DNA from: Actinomycetota bacterium
GTDB lineage: Bacteria; Actinomycetota; Geothermincolia; Geothermincolales; RBG-13-55-18
DNA: 37,312 nucleotides
Assembly: GCA_015711955.1 (NCBI GenBank)
Contig: JACVJK010000015.1
Span: forward strand, 1-37,312
Reading direction: 5' to 3'
Positions 8,068 through 16,286 of this stretch are shown one piece after another; the first letter of the stretch is position 1; each line of letters begins with the position of its first letter. The position numbers were made by a program, and so were the translations under genes. The notes under the pieces are model-generated. The model saw only the letters and a list, made by a program, of their open reading frames with translations. It made no database searches and was not told where the DNA came from.

Positions 8068-9204
8068 TCAGGAAACCCGGAGCTGCAGGGAAAGCCACTC
8101 GAAGGTGAGGTCCAGCCACTCTCGGTAGTGCCCCATGGCGCAGTGGTCGTCGTTCTCGTAGAGCTTGAGGTAGCCCCGGGGGGCCCTGGTGGCCAAGAGT
8201 ATGGAATCCCTGGTGCCCAGCAGGGTGTCGCGGTCCCCGTTGAGCACCAGCACCGGTATCTTGGGCCTCCAGAGCCTGGAGTCCCGGTCGAAAGAGAGCT
8301 CCGAAAGCCTGCGGCGCAGTCCTATCACGTCCGAGGCCCCCGTCACTTTGAGCAAGGCGTCGATGAATATCTCGGGAGTGCCCAGGGAGTTGGCGATTCC
8401 GAAGGCATGGGCCAAGGGGGCTCCGCTCACCACCGCACAAGCCAGTCGGTCGCTCACGGCCGCCATCCTGGCGGCCCAATAACCACCGAAACTGGTCCCC
8501 ACCATGGCTATGCGGTCCGAATCCACTTGAGGATGCATTGAGAGGGCCTCTATCACCCCCTTGTACACCTCTTCGGACTCCGGCCCCATAGGCTTTTTGT
8601 AAGCATAGGTGCCGGGCATCTCCATAAGGAAAACCCCCAGCGGGGCATCCCGGTAAGCGAGGAGGGGGTGGGCCAGTTCCTGAACCGTCCCCTCAAGGCC
8701 GTTGGTGATGACGACCATGGGGAACCTGCCCTCGTCGGAAGGGAAGCGGATGTATCCCTCCACCCTCTCGACACCGGTGTCTATGACATGTTTTCTCATC
8801 TTGTCATCCAGCATGGGGAAGGTCTCCTCAAAGAGGGCCCTGGCTTTCCAGTAGGCCTCCATCCTCCGGGGAGTATGGCCAGGAAAAGCGCTCACCGTGT
8901 AGTAAGTTATGGCCTTGATGAGAAATTCCACTCCCCTGTCCTTTTCCCCTCTTTCCAGATATTCCCTACCTTTCGCCTCGAGATCCTCGGCGAAACCGTT
9001 CCAGTAAGTGCACCAATTCTCTTCCTCAAAGGACCTCAAGGCTTTCATCTGCCTCTCGAACTCGTCCGGGTTGAGACCGCCCATGTTCGAATAGCGGAGT
9101 TTGAAGAGCCTGGGCAGGAAATAACTTACTCCGACGCGGGAAGCTATTTTCTCGGTTTTGCCCAGGAACGCGACGGTGGTGACCAGGATGTCCTTAAAAA
9201 CCAT
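8068..9204 (-). CDS. Alpha/beta hydrolase with N-terminal helical cap (FrsA / dihydroxypseudooxynicotine-hydrolase-like)
   Basis: This 378-residue hydrolase has a helical N-terminal half (about residues 1-150) followed by an alpha/beta hydrolase core. The nucleophile elbow is GTSFGGYW with Ser at about 238; NGDRDTLLG supplies the likely acid and NDDHCAMG the catalytic His. The architecture resembles the FrsA/DUF1100 and 2,6-dihydroxypseudooxynicotine hydrolase group, which cleave C-C or ester bonds. The actual substrate is unknown. The open frame begins at 9240, but the predicted promoter would start transcription near there, and GGGGGAGGGG precedes ATG 9204, so 9204 is preferred. It is divergent from the MerR-TetR fusion regulator, which probably controls it. 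Its last 55 coding bases are duplicated downstream. Confidence 0.85.
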   Translation of the reverse strand: MVFKDILVTTVAFLGKTEKIASRVGVSYFLPRLFKLRYSNMGGLNPDEFERQMKALRSFEEENWCTYWNGFAEDLEAKGREYLERGEKDRGVEFLIKAITYYTVSAFPGHTPRRMEAYWKARALFEETFPMLDDKMRKHVIDTGVERVEGYIRFPSDEGRFPMVVITNGLEGTVQELAHPLLAYRDAPLGVFLMEMPGTYAYKKPMGPESEEVYKGVIEALSMHPQVDSDRIAMVGTSFGGYWAARMAAVSDRLACAVVSGAPLAHAFGIANSLGTPEIFIDALLKVTGASDVIGLRRRLSELSFDRDSRLWRPKIPVLVLNGDRDTLLGTRDSILLATRAPRGYLKLYENDDHCAMGHYREWLDLTFEWLSLQLRVS

Positions 9205-9245
9205 CTTCCCCTCCCCCTCGCTCAAAAGGTTACTGAACATTAATT

Positions 9246-9275
9246 CATATAATTAAGGCCAACCGGCCCAGTCAA
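9246..9275 (-). promoter_or_regulatory. Sigma-70-type promoter of the hydrolase operon with an embedded palindrome
   Basis: On the minus strand a -35 box TTGACT (9270-9275) is followed after 17-18 bases by TTATAT/TATATG (9246-9252). The spacer contains the perfect inverted repeat GGCC-AACC-GGCC (9257-9268), a good position for a repressor operator. The ATG at 9204 is about 36 bases downstream of the expected start point. Confidence 0.6.
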
Positions 9276-9311
9276 GTATAAAAACCGCCCGACATTTTTA
9301 GAGAATGAATA

Positions 9312-9322
9312 CGGTTCAACCG
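9312..9322. promoter_or_regulatory. Palindrome CGGTTCAACCG in the divergent promoter region
   Basis: This perfect 11-base palindrome lies between the two divergent promoters, upstream of the -35 of the regulator gene. It shares the CGGTT core with the operator-like palindrome at 9257-9268. It is a candidate second binding site for the regulator encoded at 9375. This is inference only. Confidence 0.35.
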
Positions 9323-9336
9323 AAAAAGCGCGGACC

Positions 9337-9365
9337 TTCATAGACACCCTTTAGAGCGTTATAAT
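9337..9365 (+). promoter_or_regulatory. Promoter of the MerR-TetR regulator; transcript probably leaderless
   Basis: The -10 box is a perfect TATAAT at 9360-9365, preceded after 17 bases by a weak -35 (TTCATA, 9337-9342). The ATG at 9375 lies only 9 bases after the -10, so transcription should begin at or within a few bases of the start codon. No ribosome binding site is present. Confidence 0.65.
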
Positions 9366-9374
9366 TACTACACT

Positions 9375-10304
9375 ATGAATAACAATGATCAGAGGCTCGG
9401 GTGGGCCGTGGACGCCGGGAACGCCCGCACCTATCGTATGGGGGAGCTGGAACGAATCACCGGGATGCCCCGGCACTCCATTCACCGGCTCCTCAAGAGG
9501 GGGGTTCTCCCGCCCCCCATCGCCAAAACCCGCACCTCCGCCCTCTACGACGATCGGCACGTGGAACTCCTCGAGGTCATAAAAGACTTGAGGGGAGGAG
9601 AACGCGTGCCGATATCCTTCCTCAAAAGGCTCATACGGGACAAAAATGCCCCGTTCGGCGCGTCGATTGCGGAAAGAGGCGCACCCAAAGACCCTGCGCG
9701 TGTTACCCGGACCGGAATACGCCGTTCTCTCAAGGCGTCGGCAACGCGACTCTTCGTGGAGAAAGGATACGGCTCCACCCGAATAAGGGACATAACAGCC
9801 AGATCCGGGGTCTCAATAGGCTCCTTCTACCTGCATTTTCACGACAAAAGGGAGATCTTCATGGAGGTGGTGGACGACCTGATCCAGGAGATCACCACCA
9901 CAGTGAAGAGTGCGGCCGGCGATGAAGACCCAGAGACGCTTATAGGAAAGGCCAAAAAGTTGGCAAGATTTTATATGGAAAATTACACCAGATACTCAGG
10001 CCTTCTCAACCAACTGAGGGGCATGATGACGGAAAAGGATCCGAGCGCCGAGCAAAAATATCGAGAGTTGCACTCAAGGTTAGCCGAACCTCTTGCCCTG
10101 GAATTGGAAAAGGCCATGGATAAAGGCCTAATTCGAAGGACGGACCCGGTGCTCTTGGCCAAAGCCGTGATGGGGATGGTGGAGTTCCTGGCCTTCTACC
10201 TATCCTTTGACAAGAGAAGAACGGTGGAAGAGGCCGTGGATTTCATGTTCGATGTACTCCTTCGTGGACTTGATCCAAGAATCCCTTCGGCCCCGTCTAT
10301 TTGA
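9375..10304 (+). CDS. Regulator with fused MerR-type and TetR-type DNA-binding domains
   Basis: This 309-residue protein carries two DNA-binding modules. Residues about 18-88 resemble a MerR winged helix: YRMGELERITGMPRHSIHRL, a small wing with YDDRHVELL, then a helix ending near SFLKRLI. Residues about 110-160 form a TetR helix-turn-helix (SLKASATRLFVEKGYGSTRI then DITARSGVSIGSFYLHFHDK), followed by a TetR-type helical ligand domain to the end. The start follows a perfect TATAAT by nine bases without a ribosome binding site, so translation is probably leaderless. It is divergent from the hydrolase at 8068-9204, with palindromes between, so control of the hydrolases and of itself is likely. 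The ligand is unknown. Confidence 0.9.
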   Translation: MNNNDQRLGWAVDAGNARTYRMGELERITGMPRHSIHRLLKRGVLPPPIAKTRTSALYDDRHVELLEVIKDLRGGERVPISFLKRLIRDKNAPFGASIAERGAPKDPARVTRTGIRRSLKASATRLFVEKGYGSTRIRDITARSGVSIGSFYLHFHDKREIFMEVVDDLIQEITTTVKSAAGDEDPETLIGKAKKLARFYMENYTRYSGLLNQLRGMMTEKDPSAEQKYRELHSRLAEPLALELEKAMDKGLIRRTDPVLLAKAVMGMVEFLAFYLSFDKRRTVEEAVDFMFDVLLRGLDPRIPSAPSI

Positions 10305-10401
10305 CCTTAACTGTGAAAGGGGGAAAGGGGCCAAAGGATATGGGGGTTGGTCCCCAGAGCCAAATACAGCCGGTAATCGGTGGGGAGGCTTCTTCGTCCA
10401 C

Positions 10402-11147
10402 CTACACTTCCTGGTCGAATCGCTCCACCGGCTTACTCACACCACCCATGTCGTACCAATAGGCTGAAAAGGCGGTCTCGAAAATCCGTGGATGACCGGG
10501 CGTCCCGGGTTCGGGAGCCATGATGAAGGACACCTCCTCCACCCAGGATAGGGACTTGGAAAAATGCAAGTCGAATGAAACGCGGTATGAATCACCCCTC
10601 TTCACCTCGTCCGGGAACTTCGCGGAACAATTGCGGAAAGGAGAGGGTTTGCTCGCCAGGTAATCGAAGATCTCCTGAGAGACAAGTACTCCTCGGTTAA
10701 TACTCCATCGCCCTTCCCTCCGGAGGACGGTGAATAGGAGCCTGCCGTCCTTTCCCCTGACCCCGAACGGGTCACCTGCCGCGCCCGGCCGCAAGTCACA
10801 AGAGACGAGGCAGAAGAACTGGCCGCCGGATTCCTTGGGGTCCCAGGCCTCTTCCAGCTGGAGGGAATCCAGATCTATGCCGTCCCTGACCTTCTCCTTT
10901 TCTGCTTTCAACGGGACGGTGCCACCCGGCCAAACCGGAGAGGCAGGGTCTTCAAGAAGGGCCAAGGCAGAGTGATAATCTCCCCGATCTATGCGCCTGA
11001 GATATTTGCTCACAACTTCTACGGGATCCTTTGGCTCAAGGTCACCTCCCCAGTCCTGCTGGGCTCCACCGCCACAGCTCGGCAATAAAGGTGACGCCAG
11101 GGCAATACGACCAAAAACGCCAGCATGCATCCCCTTTTGGCTCTCAT
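10402..11147 (-). CDS. Putative lipoprotein of unknown function with an apparent frameshift in the signal peptide
   Basis: The main frame (from about 11110 to 10402) encodes a secreted-looking protein of roughly 240 residues with a lipobox-like LLPSCGGG near its start. It contains no family I recognise. In the frame as it stands the only nearby start is ATG 11130 (MHAGVFG), which lacks a basic n-region. In the adjacent frame ATG 11147 gives MRAKRGCMLAFLVVL, a convincing signal-peptide start that breaks off just before LASPLLPSC. Restoring one base near 11103 would join them into a classical lipoprotein signal. The gene is either freshly inactivated or contains a sequencing error. It lies 98 bases downstream of another lipoprotein gene in the same direction, and both may sit on the cell surface. 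Confidence 0.6.
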
Positions 11148-11245
11148 CTTCCGGATCCATCTCCCGAAACGCAAAGTCTTTTGCCCAGCTCCCCTGCATG
11201 ACAGGGGTCAGGTAAACGTCAGTCGGAACAAGCTTTCAAGCTGTT

Positions 11246-12028
11246 TTAAGGACCCGTGCCTCCCTGCATCACCCGACACAAGCCCTCCGGCCCGTCCTTT
11301 ATCACGTAGTAGAAATAGGAAATCTCGCCGGAGGGAAGAACAGGTCCCTCAAAAGGTTTGAAAAACACCACCATGAAAAGCTTGTGAAACCTCGGGTCTC
11401 TTTTATCGTCTTCCAGAAGAGGCCTTTCCTTGATCTCCCTCAACTCGCAACCCTTGAAATCCCTCTCAAAGACGCTCTTCACCGCATCTGCCGCACTGGC
11501 GCTGCCCTGCAAAGCCAGAAAGCCCCGCGGGTAGACCTTGACTAGCCACTGCGGCTCGGAGACGGTCAATTCGTCGACCTTGACGGTCACCGGGTACACG
11601 CCTCCTTGGCCGGGAGCCACCGTACCTACGACCCATTCACCGGGTCCGCCGGGCTTGAGGGCTAAGGTGGAAGTCTTCCTCCAATATTCCACCGGCTCCG
11701 CCGACCCCCCGGCTCCCCGCAAGGTCACGGAGACCGAGGACGCCCGTCCTTCGATAAGGACTTTCACCGTCAGTGCCGAACTCGGCTCCACGGGGTTGGG
11801 GGATAACGTCAAATCGACGACTTTTGCCTCCCCCTCCCCCTGCTTCTCCTCCGCCCCTTTGTCCCCCTGGGTTTGCCCTTCTTGCCCCTGCTCCTCTTCC
11901 ACGGATTCTCCGTTTCCGCTCGTTACTTCCACCTCGCTCCTCTCGCATCCCACCATACCCACAAAGGTCAAGAGGAGCAAAAGGCCCAAGACGGGGACTA
12001 GCATCCGGCCAACTCCATATCTTGACAT
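11246..12028 (-). CDS. Putative lipoprotein of unknown function
   Basis: This 260-residue precursor has a basic n-region, a leucine-rich hydrophobic core and the lipobox VGMVGC with Cys at about residue 28. An acidic, Glu/Gly/Gln-rich low-complexity linker (about residues 30-68) follows, typical of surface-exposed lipoproteins. The next part (about 70-170) is rich in beta-strand patterns such as SSALTVKVLIEG and VYPVTVKVDE, resembling an Ig-like extracellular domain. The C-terminal 90 residues are unrecognised. The start at 12028 follows GGAGGAAGGAT. It precedes a second lipoprotein gene, so the two may act together at the cell envelope. No function is claimed. Confidence 0.8.
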   Translation of the reverse strand: MSRYGVGRMLVPVLGLLLLLTFVGMVGCERSEVEVTSGNGESVEEEQGQEGQTQGDKGAEEKQGEGEAKVVDLTLSPNPVEPSSALTVKVLIEGRASSVSVTLRGAGGSAEPVEYWRKTSTLALKPGGPGEWVVGTVAPGQGGVYPVTVKVDELTVSEPQWLVKVYPRGFLALQGSASAADAVKSVFERDFKGCELREIKERPLLEDDKRDPRFHKLFMVVFFKPFEGPVLPSGEISYFYYVIKDGPEGLCRVMQGGTGP

Positions 12029-12134
12029 ATCCTTCCTCCGTCTTTTCTCTCGTCACCTGCAGGAGCTAACATCCCTTCCGCAGTGACCTGATGAGACCAC
12101 TAAGGTCGCCCGATAGCTCCCGGTTCCTTATGTC

Positions 12135-12600
12135 TCAGTCCTTCAATCTCTGGCTGCAATGAGGGCAGAAAACTGAACCCTGGGGCACCTGAGAGCCACA
12201 GGCCGTGCAAGCCTGCTCGGGTGACCGCTCGACCGCCAAGAACTCGTGCCCCGTTTCCGACGACATACTTTGGTCGGCCGCATGGGAGGCACGTTCCCAG
12301 TTCCAGGGATTGGCCTCTAAAGCTCGCCTGACTCTCCAACTCAAGAATCCGCGTTTCCAGCTCGAACACAGATTCTGCATGCTGCCGCAGCGCAGCGGCG
12401 TTGAACTCCCCACTTCTGAACTACACCAGCAAAGCCTCGCCCAATTTAGCAACCATTTCCGATCGCTTCCTCCACAAGGACGCGGTCTGGGCTTTTGTCC
12501 TCGTTGTGTCGAGTGCTTGATCCAGCTGTGCGCTCAGGGTCGTCGCCTGCTCCTTCAATTTTTCAAAAAATACCACCCCCCTTACCTTCTTCTCGATCAT
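12135..12600 (-). pseudogene. Broken gene for a coiled-coil zinc-ribbon protein
   Basis: Reading from ATG 12600, the frame gives FFEKLKEQATTLSAQLDQAL and a helical segment to LGEALLV. A TAG stop follows (12421-12423), where Gln is plausible (CAG to TAG). The same frame continues with FRSGEFNAAALRQHAE and a coiled coil LETRILELES. Near 12315-12328 the frame must shift for the sequence to continue to a zinc ribbon, CTACGSQVPQGSVFCPHC. The reassembled product of about 150 residues matches the common small proteins with a coiled coil plus a C-terminal zinc ribbon, usually of unknown function. One stop and one frameshift make it a pseudogene unless the assembly is wrong. The gene-free stretch upstream supports local decay. 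Confidence 0.75.
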
Positions 12601-12610
12601 GGGTCCCACT

Positions 12611-14064
12611 TTATTCTAAACGAACATCCTCGTGCACAAAAATCGGTGCGCGAGAAGGCCCGCAAAGACAATCGGGCGCAACAGGGTCTCCTCGCACCCA
12701 ACCGCGGCATCGGAGTCAAGCCTCCACTTACTGAGCTTTCTCTCGACGAGGAGGCAAGATATGCCCCAAAGATCAGCTATATGCGCCTTTCCTACCCGTG
12801 CGTCTTAACCGTGCCAAGGCTTGTGGCAGAACACGCGACTACCGAAACTGAATGGAAGCAACTGGATGTTACCCATTTCATTTAGCACACGCTTCGCTGG
12901 CCTGATCGTCTTCGGAAAAAACATCCACATGATGATAGGGGATCCCAACGAGGTTCGCCTCGTTCTGAGGCCGATCGTCCTCGAGGAGCAAAAGCATGTG
13001 CTGCTTCAGCCATCAATCCGAAATCCAAGACCGAGCTTTTGCCCATGGTCGTTCTTGTTTCGGAAAACCGTTTTCTCGAGCAGGAGATTTCAAGGCCCTT
13101 TTATCCATGGCCGCTGGAGGCTAAACTGTTCCTTACGCCACAATCCTTCGAATCTTCTACCAAAAGCTATGGGGCCCTAAGAGGGGCGTATGTTTGATCG
13201 TGTGAATCTTAACTCTCAATTGGCGAATTCTATTCACAAAAACGCCTTTTTGGATGAGTGCTCTTCGTTTGCGCCAAAAGGAGAGGAATGGGATCATAAA
13301 GCAAGTTCGCAGATTCTCATCCAGCGGGTTTATGTAAACCGAACATCTTGAAAATGACGTCGGGCATTCATACCATATATTGTCATCCTCACGCATTGTT
13401 TTAAGGCAATTTCAGGTCCGAAACCTGTCGCCTCATGGGCTTGACATCCATATCGTGCCTCTGCTGCTCACAAAACGCTCCACATTGTCACGCCAATTTG
13501 ACCAAAAGGGTCATGGAATGACGTCATTAATCTCTATACTTACAATGCGAGTCTTTTCGAACGCTGGATTAAAGCTTCTTAAAAGGCCTTGCTGGCTTTA
13601 TCGCAAACCTCGCTGATGGCTGGCCCAACACTGACAAAAACTGAGTCTTTAAGAAAAACTCCCGTCGACGCGAGAACAAGTACCTATCCCCTTGCCACCC
13701 CAAAGCTGCGGTCAAGCCAAAAGAAAACGAAGCTCGGGCCGAAATGCTCGAGGAGAGAATATCATCACCCCCATAGCTCAAAAGGAAAAGGACCGTATGA
13801 TCAAAGGCGGGGCTTCTGATATCAGGGCGAATCGATGCTTCGTGGTCCCTGGGGATAGGTGGTTTTCTTCGGTGATAGGCTGTCTCCCGCGGATAGGACT
13901 CCATCCCGCTGGATTTCCATGTAGAAATTTGTGCCCATCTATAAGAGGAGAGTCCCCATCCTGGCGGAAACGGGTGTCCCTTCGGGGGTTTTATTCCCGA
14001 ATCCATCGGCCTCTGTGAGGAGGCCACGGCGCCGAGAAAAACATTGCCGTTGAGGGATTAGCCA
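12611..14064. other. 1.45-kb stretch without a convincing gene
   Basis: Only short or antisense-type frames occur here (for example 13569-14027 minus and 12821-13180 plus). None has a good start site or family resemblance, and the local composition is less GC-rich than the neighbouring genes. A cluster of overlapping inverted repeats lies at 13499-13527. I see no transposase remnant or RNA gene. It may be decayed sequence next to the zinc-ribbon pseudogene. Confidence 0.5.
13499..13527. promoter_or_regulatory. Overlapping inverted repeats with TGACC/GGTCA half-sites
   Basis: Three dyads overlap: TGACC-AAAAG-GGTCA (13499-13513), GTCAT-GGA-ATGAC (13510-13522) and the perfect ATGACGTCAT (13518-13527). 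The half-site TGACC/GGTCA is the same as in the cluster at 1470-1540. No recognised gene starts next to it. This is an operator candidate with unknown target. Confidence 0.35.
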
Positions 14065-15141
14065 TCATCGCTCTTCCTCCGGGAAGACCAAGGTGAAGGT
14101 GGAGCCGATCCCCGGCCTGCTCCTCACCTCCACCCTGCCGCCGTGGAGCTCCATCACGTGCTTGACGATGGAAAGCCCCAACCCGGTCCCACCGCTCTCT
14201 CGGCTTCGTGCCTTATCCACCCGGTAAAATCGCTCGAATATCCTGGGGACCTGTTCCGGTGAGATGCCGATACCGGTATCGCTCACCGAGATCCTCAGTT
14301 CACCGCCCTTACGGGACACCTCCACCATGACCCGGCCTTCCTTTCGGTTGTATTTGACCGCGTTGTCCACCAAATTGGAGAGGGCCACCGTCAAGAACCT
14401 TCGGTCGGCTTTTAGGTAAATTCCCTCCATGGGGCCCTGCTGGAGCCGCACCTCGTACTTGCGGGCCAATTTCTCCTTGTCCGAGAGGACCTCCCTTACC
14501 ACCGAATCAAGGGGAACATGCTCGATCTGGGGCGCTATCTCCTCTGATTCCAAGCGGGAAAGTATCAACAGGTCCTCCACCAGTTGGGACAACCTGCGGG
14601 TCTCCTTCTCCAAATCCCGCAGGAACCTCTGAGCCGCATCCGGCTCCTCCATGGCGCCATAGGAGAGGGCGTCCACCAGAGCAGTCACGTTTGCCACCGG
14701 GGTCCTCAGTTCGTGGGATATGTTGGCCACGAAGTCCCTGCGCATCATCTCTACCCTTCTCCTGGCGGTGATGTCCTCGAGGATCACCACCGCTGGGGAA
14801 AGGCCACTCCCTGCCTCCCAAAGGGGCCCCGCCTTGAGGTGCACCATGATGTGAGAACAATCCGTAAGTTCCAGTTCCTCCTCCACCTCCTGACCGGCAA
14901 TGGCCTTTTTCGTGAGCTCCCGGATCCTCGCTGGAAGAGGGATCTCCTCCACCCTCTTACCCCCAAGGGTTTCTCTCTCCATTCCCAAAATCTTCCCAAA
15001 GGCCTCGTTTGCTAGGGAAACCCTTCCGGCCCCGTCGACGACGAGTATGCCGGCACTAACCTTATCCAGTACGGAGAGCAATCGACTTCTTTCCTTCTCC
15101 CAATCGCCGATGCCCTCCCAAATCCTGCTTTCCGTTCTCAT
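14065..15141 (-). CDS. PhoR-like sensor histidine kinase without membrane segments
   Basis: This 358-residue kinase has a PAS domain (about residues 20-125; GILVVDGAGRVSLANEAFG), a HisKA domain with phospho-acceptor His at about 143 (FVANISHELRTPVAN), and a HATPase domain. That domain shows the N box (LVDNAVKYN), G1 (SDTGIGI), F (IFERFYRVD) and G2 (GGTGLGLSIVKHVMELHGG) motifs. The sequence pattern is closest to PhoR/ResE/VicK-type kinases. Unusually, no transmembrane helix is present; an in-frame stop lies two codons before the start, and only 115 bases separate it from the response regulator gene, so it is probably a soluble kinase. It likely phosphorylates the regulator encoded at 15257-15976. 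Control of the nearby pst operon is inferred. Confidence 0.85.
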   Translation of the reverse strand: MRTESRIWEGIGDWEKERSRLLSVLDKVSAGILVVDGAGRVSLANEAFGKILGMERETLGGKRVEEIPLPARIRELTKKAIAGQEVEEELELTDCSHIMVHLKAGPLWEAGSGLSPAVVILEDITARRRVEMMRRDFVANISHELRTPVANVTALVDALSYGAMEEPDAAQRFLRDLEKETRRLSQLVEDLLILSRLESEEIAPQIEHVPLDSVVREVLSDKEKLARKYEVRLQQGPMEGIYLKADRRFLTVALSNLVDNAVKYNRKEGRVMVEVSRKGGELRISVSDTGIGISPEQVPRIFERFYRVDKARSRESGGTGLGLSIVKHVMELHGGRVEVRSRPGIGSTFTLVFPEEER

Positions 15142-15256
15142 GCATCACACCGCCTCTTCCCTTTGACCTCCCGGAAATCGAGTCCGAAAAGTCGGTACCT
15201 TGCAACTATCACGGGGTTAACCTATCGCTGAAAAGGTGTGTGGCAAGGCCCTGTGC

Positions 15257-15976
15257 TCACCCGGTATAGGGCTGCTCTCCGGAACCAGGGGCTTCCAAAC
15301 GATAGCCCACCCCCCTCACGGTGACGATCCAGCGGGGCTTGGAAGGGTTTTCCTCCAACTTCTCCCTCAACTTCCTTATGTGGACATCGAGTACCTTTGG
15401 GGTCCCGTAGAAGTCTCCTTCCCATACCCGGCTGATTAGGTAATTCCTGGAAAGTGCCCTTCCCGGCCTTTCCATCAGGCTCTCCAGAAGCCTGAACTCG
15501 ATGGGGGAGAGGGGTATCTGCCGGTCTGCCAACCATACCTCGTGTCTGGCCCTGTCCATGAGCAGTTCCCCCACCTTCAGGATCTCCCTTTCGATGTCAT
15601 TCCTTCCACGAGCCGTTCGCCTTAGAACCGCTTTGACCCGGGCCAGGAGCTCCCTGGGATTGAAGGGCTTGGTGATGTAATCGTCGGCTCCCAGTTCCAG
15701 ACCCACAACCTTGTCCACGTCAGAGTCGCGAGCGGTGATGACGATTATGGGGGTGTCCTTCTCCTTTCTCAGCTCCCGGCATACCTCCAAACCATCCAAA
15801 CCGGGTAACATCAGGTCAAGGAGGATGAGGTCGAAGTCTTCCTCGAGTGCCCTGCGCAGCCCCGTTTCCCCGTCACCGGAAATGTCCACCAGATATCCCT
15901 CTCGGCCCAAGCTGTACGCCAGAGCCTCCGCCAGGGGTTTCTCGTCCTCTATGATCAGTATCTTTCGTTCGCCCAT
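15257..15976 (-). CDS. OmpR/PhoB-family response regulator
   Basis: This 239-residue regulator has an N-terminal receiver domain (about 1-120). The acidic pair is at residues 10-11 (IIEDE), the phospho-acceptor Asp at about 54 (LILLDLMLPG), a Thr in VITARDS and the conserved Lys in YITKPFNP. A C-terminal winged helix of the OmpR/PhoB type follows (LSPIEFRLLESLMERPGRAL; DVHIRKLREKLE; VRGVGYRLE). The open frame reaches 16069, but ATG 15976 starts exactly where receiver domains begin (MGERKILIIEDE) and follows GGAGGGAGTGGGG. It precedes the kinase gene by 115 bases. A role as PhoB for phosphate starvation is likely from the kinase type and from the pst operon in the window, but not proven. Confidence 0.9.
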   Translation of the reverse strand: MGERKILIIEDEKPLAEALAYSLGREGYLVDISGDGETGLRRALEEDFDLILLDLMLPGLDGLEVCRELRKEKDTPIIVITARDSDVDKVVGLELGADDYITKPFNPRELLARVKAVLRRTARGRNDIEREILKVGELLMDRARHEVWLADRQIPLSPIEFRLLESLMERPGRALSRNYLISRVWEGDFYGTPKVLDVHIRKLREKLEENPSKPRWIVTVRGVGYRLEAPGSGEQPYTG

Positions 15977-16286
15977 CCTGTCCCCACTCCCTCCGGAAGT
16001 ATATAACGATAAGCTCTGCAAGAGAAATGCTCTGAGGCAGTCCGGCCCATCAACCCACATCCCATACATTACCTCAAAAACGAGCGGATCAGCGAGAAAT
16101 TCCCCTTTCTGCGGGGGGCTCCTTGAATCTACCTTCAGGTCAATCGTCGAGCCACCGATGAGAATATGGGGCTTGCGGCTGGCAAGCAGAGGTAGCCATA
16201 AATCCGAGAGGGCAAAAGCCCGCCTGGAGACGGTCCTTTTCTGTCTATTGGGAGAGAACTATAACAGCAAGGAATGGGAGGAGAAG
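15977..16286. other. 310-base leader region upstream of the phoB-like gene
   Basis: This should contain the promoter of the response-regulator/kinase pair on the minus strand. A TTATATACT sequence about 25-35 bases upstream of ATG 15976 is -10-like, but no matching -35 was found. No gene is visible. Confidence 0.4.

Noticed and set aside
7880-8479. 199-codon minus-strand frame across the duplicated hydrolase 3' end
   Set aside because: It is a shadow frame of the hydrolase gene and the duplicated segment, with an Arg/Gly/Pro-rich composition.
13190-13351. 53-codon plus-strand frame (MFDRVNLNSQ...)
   Set aside because: It has a start codon but no convincing ribosome binding site or similarity, and its codon use differs from the real genes. 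It was left out of the features.
13569-14027. 152-codon minus-strand frame in the gene desert
   Set aside because: Its composition is low in aliphatic patterning and it has no motif or ribosome binding site; a chance frame in non-coding DNA is likelier.
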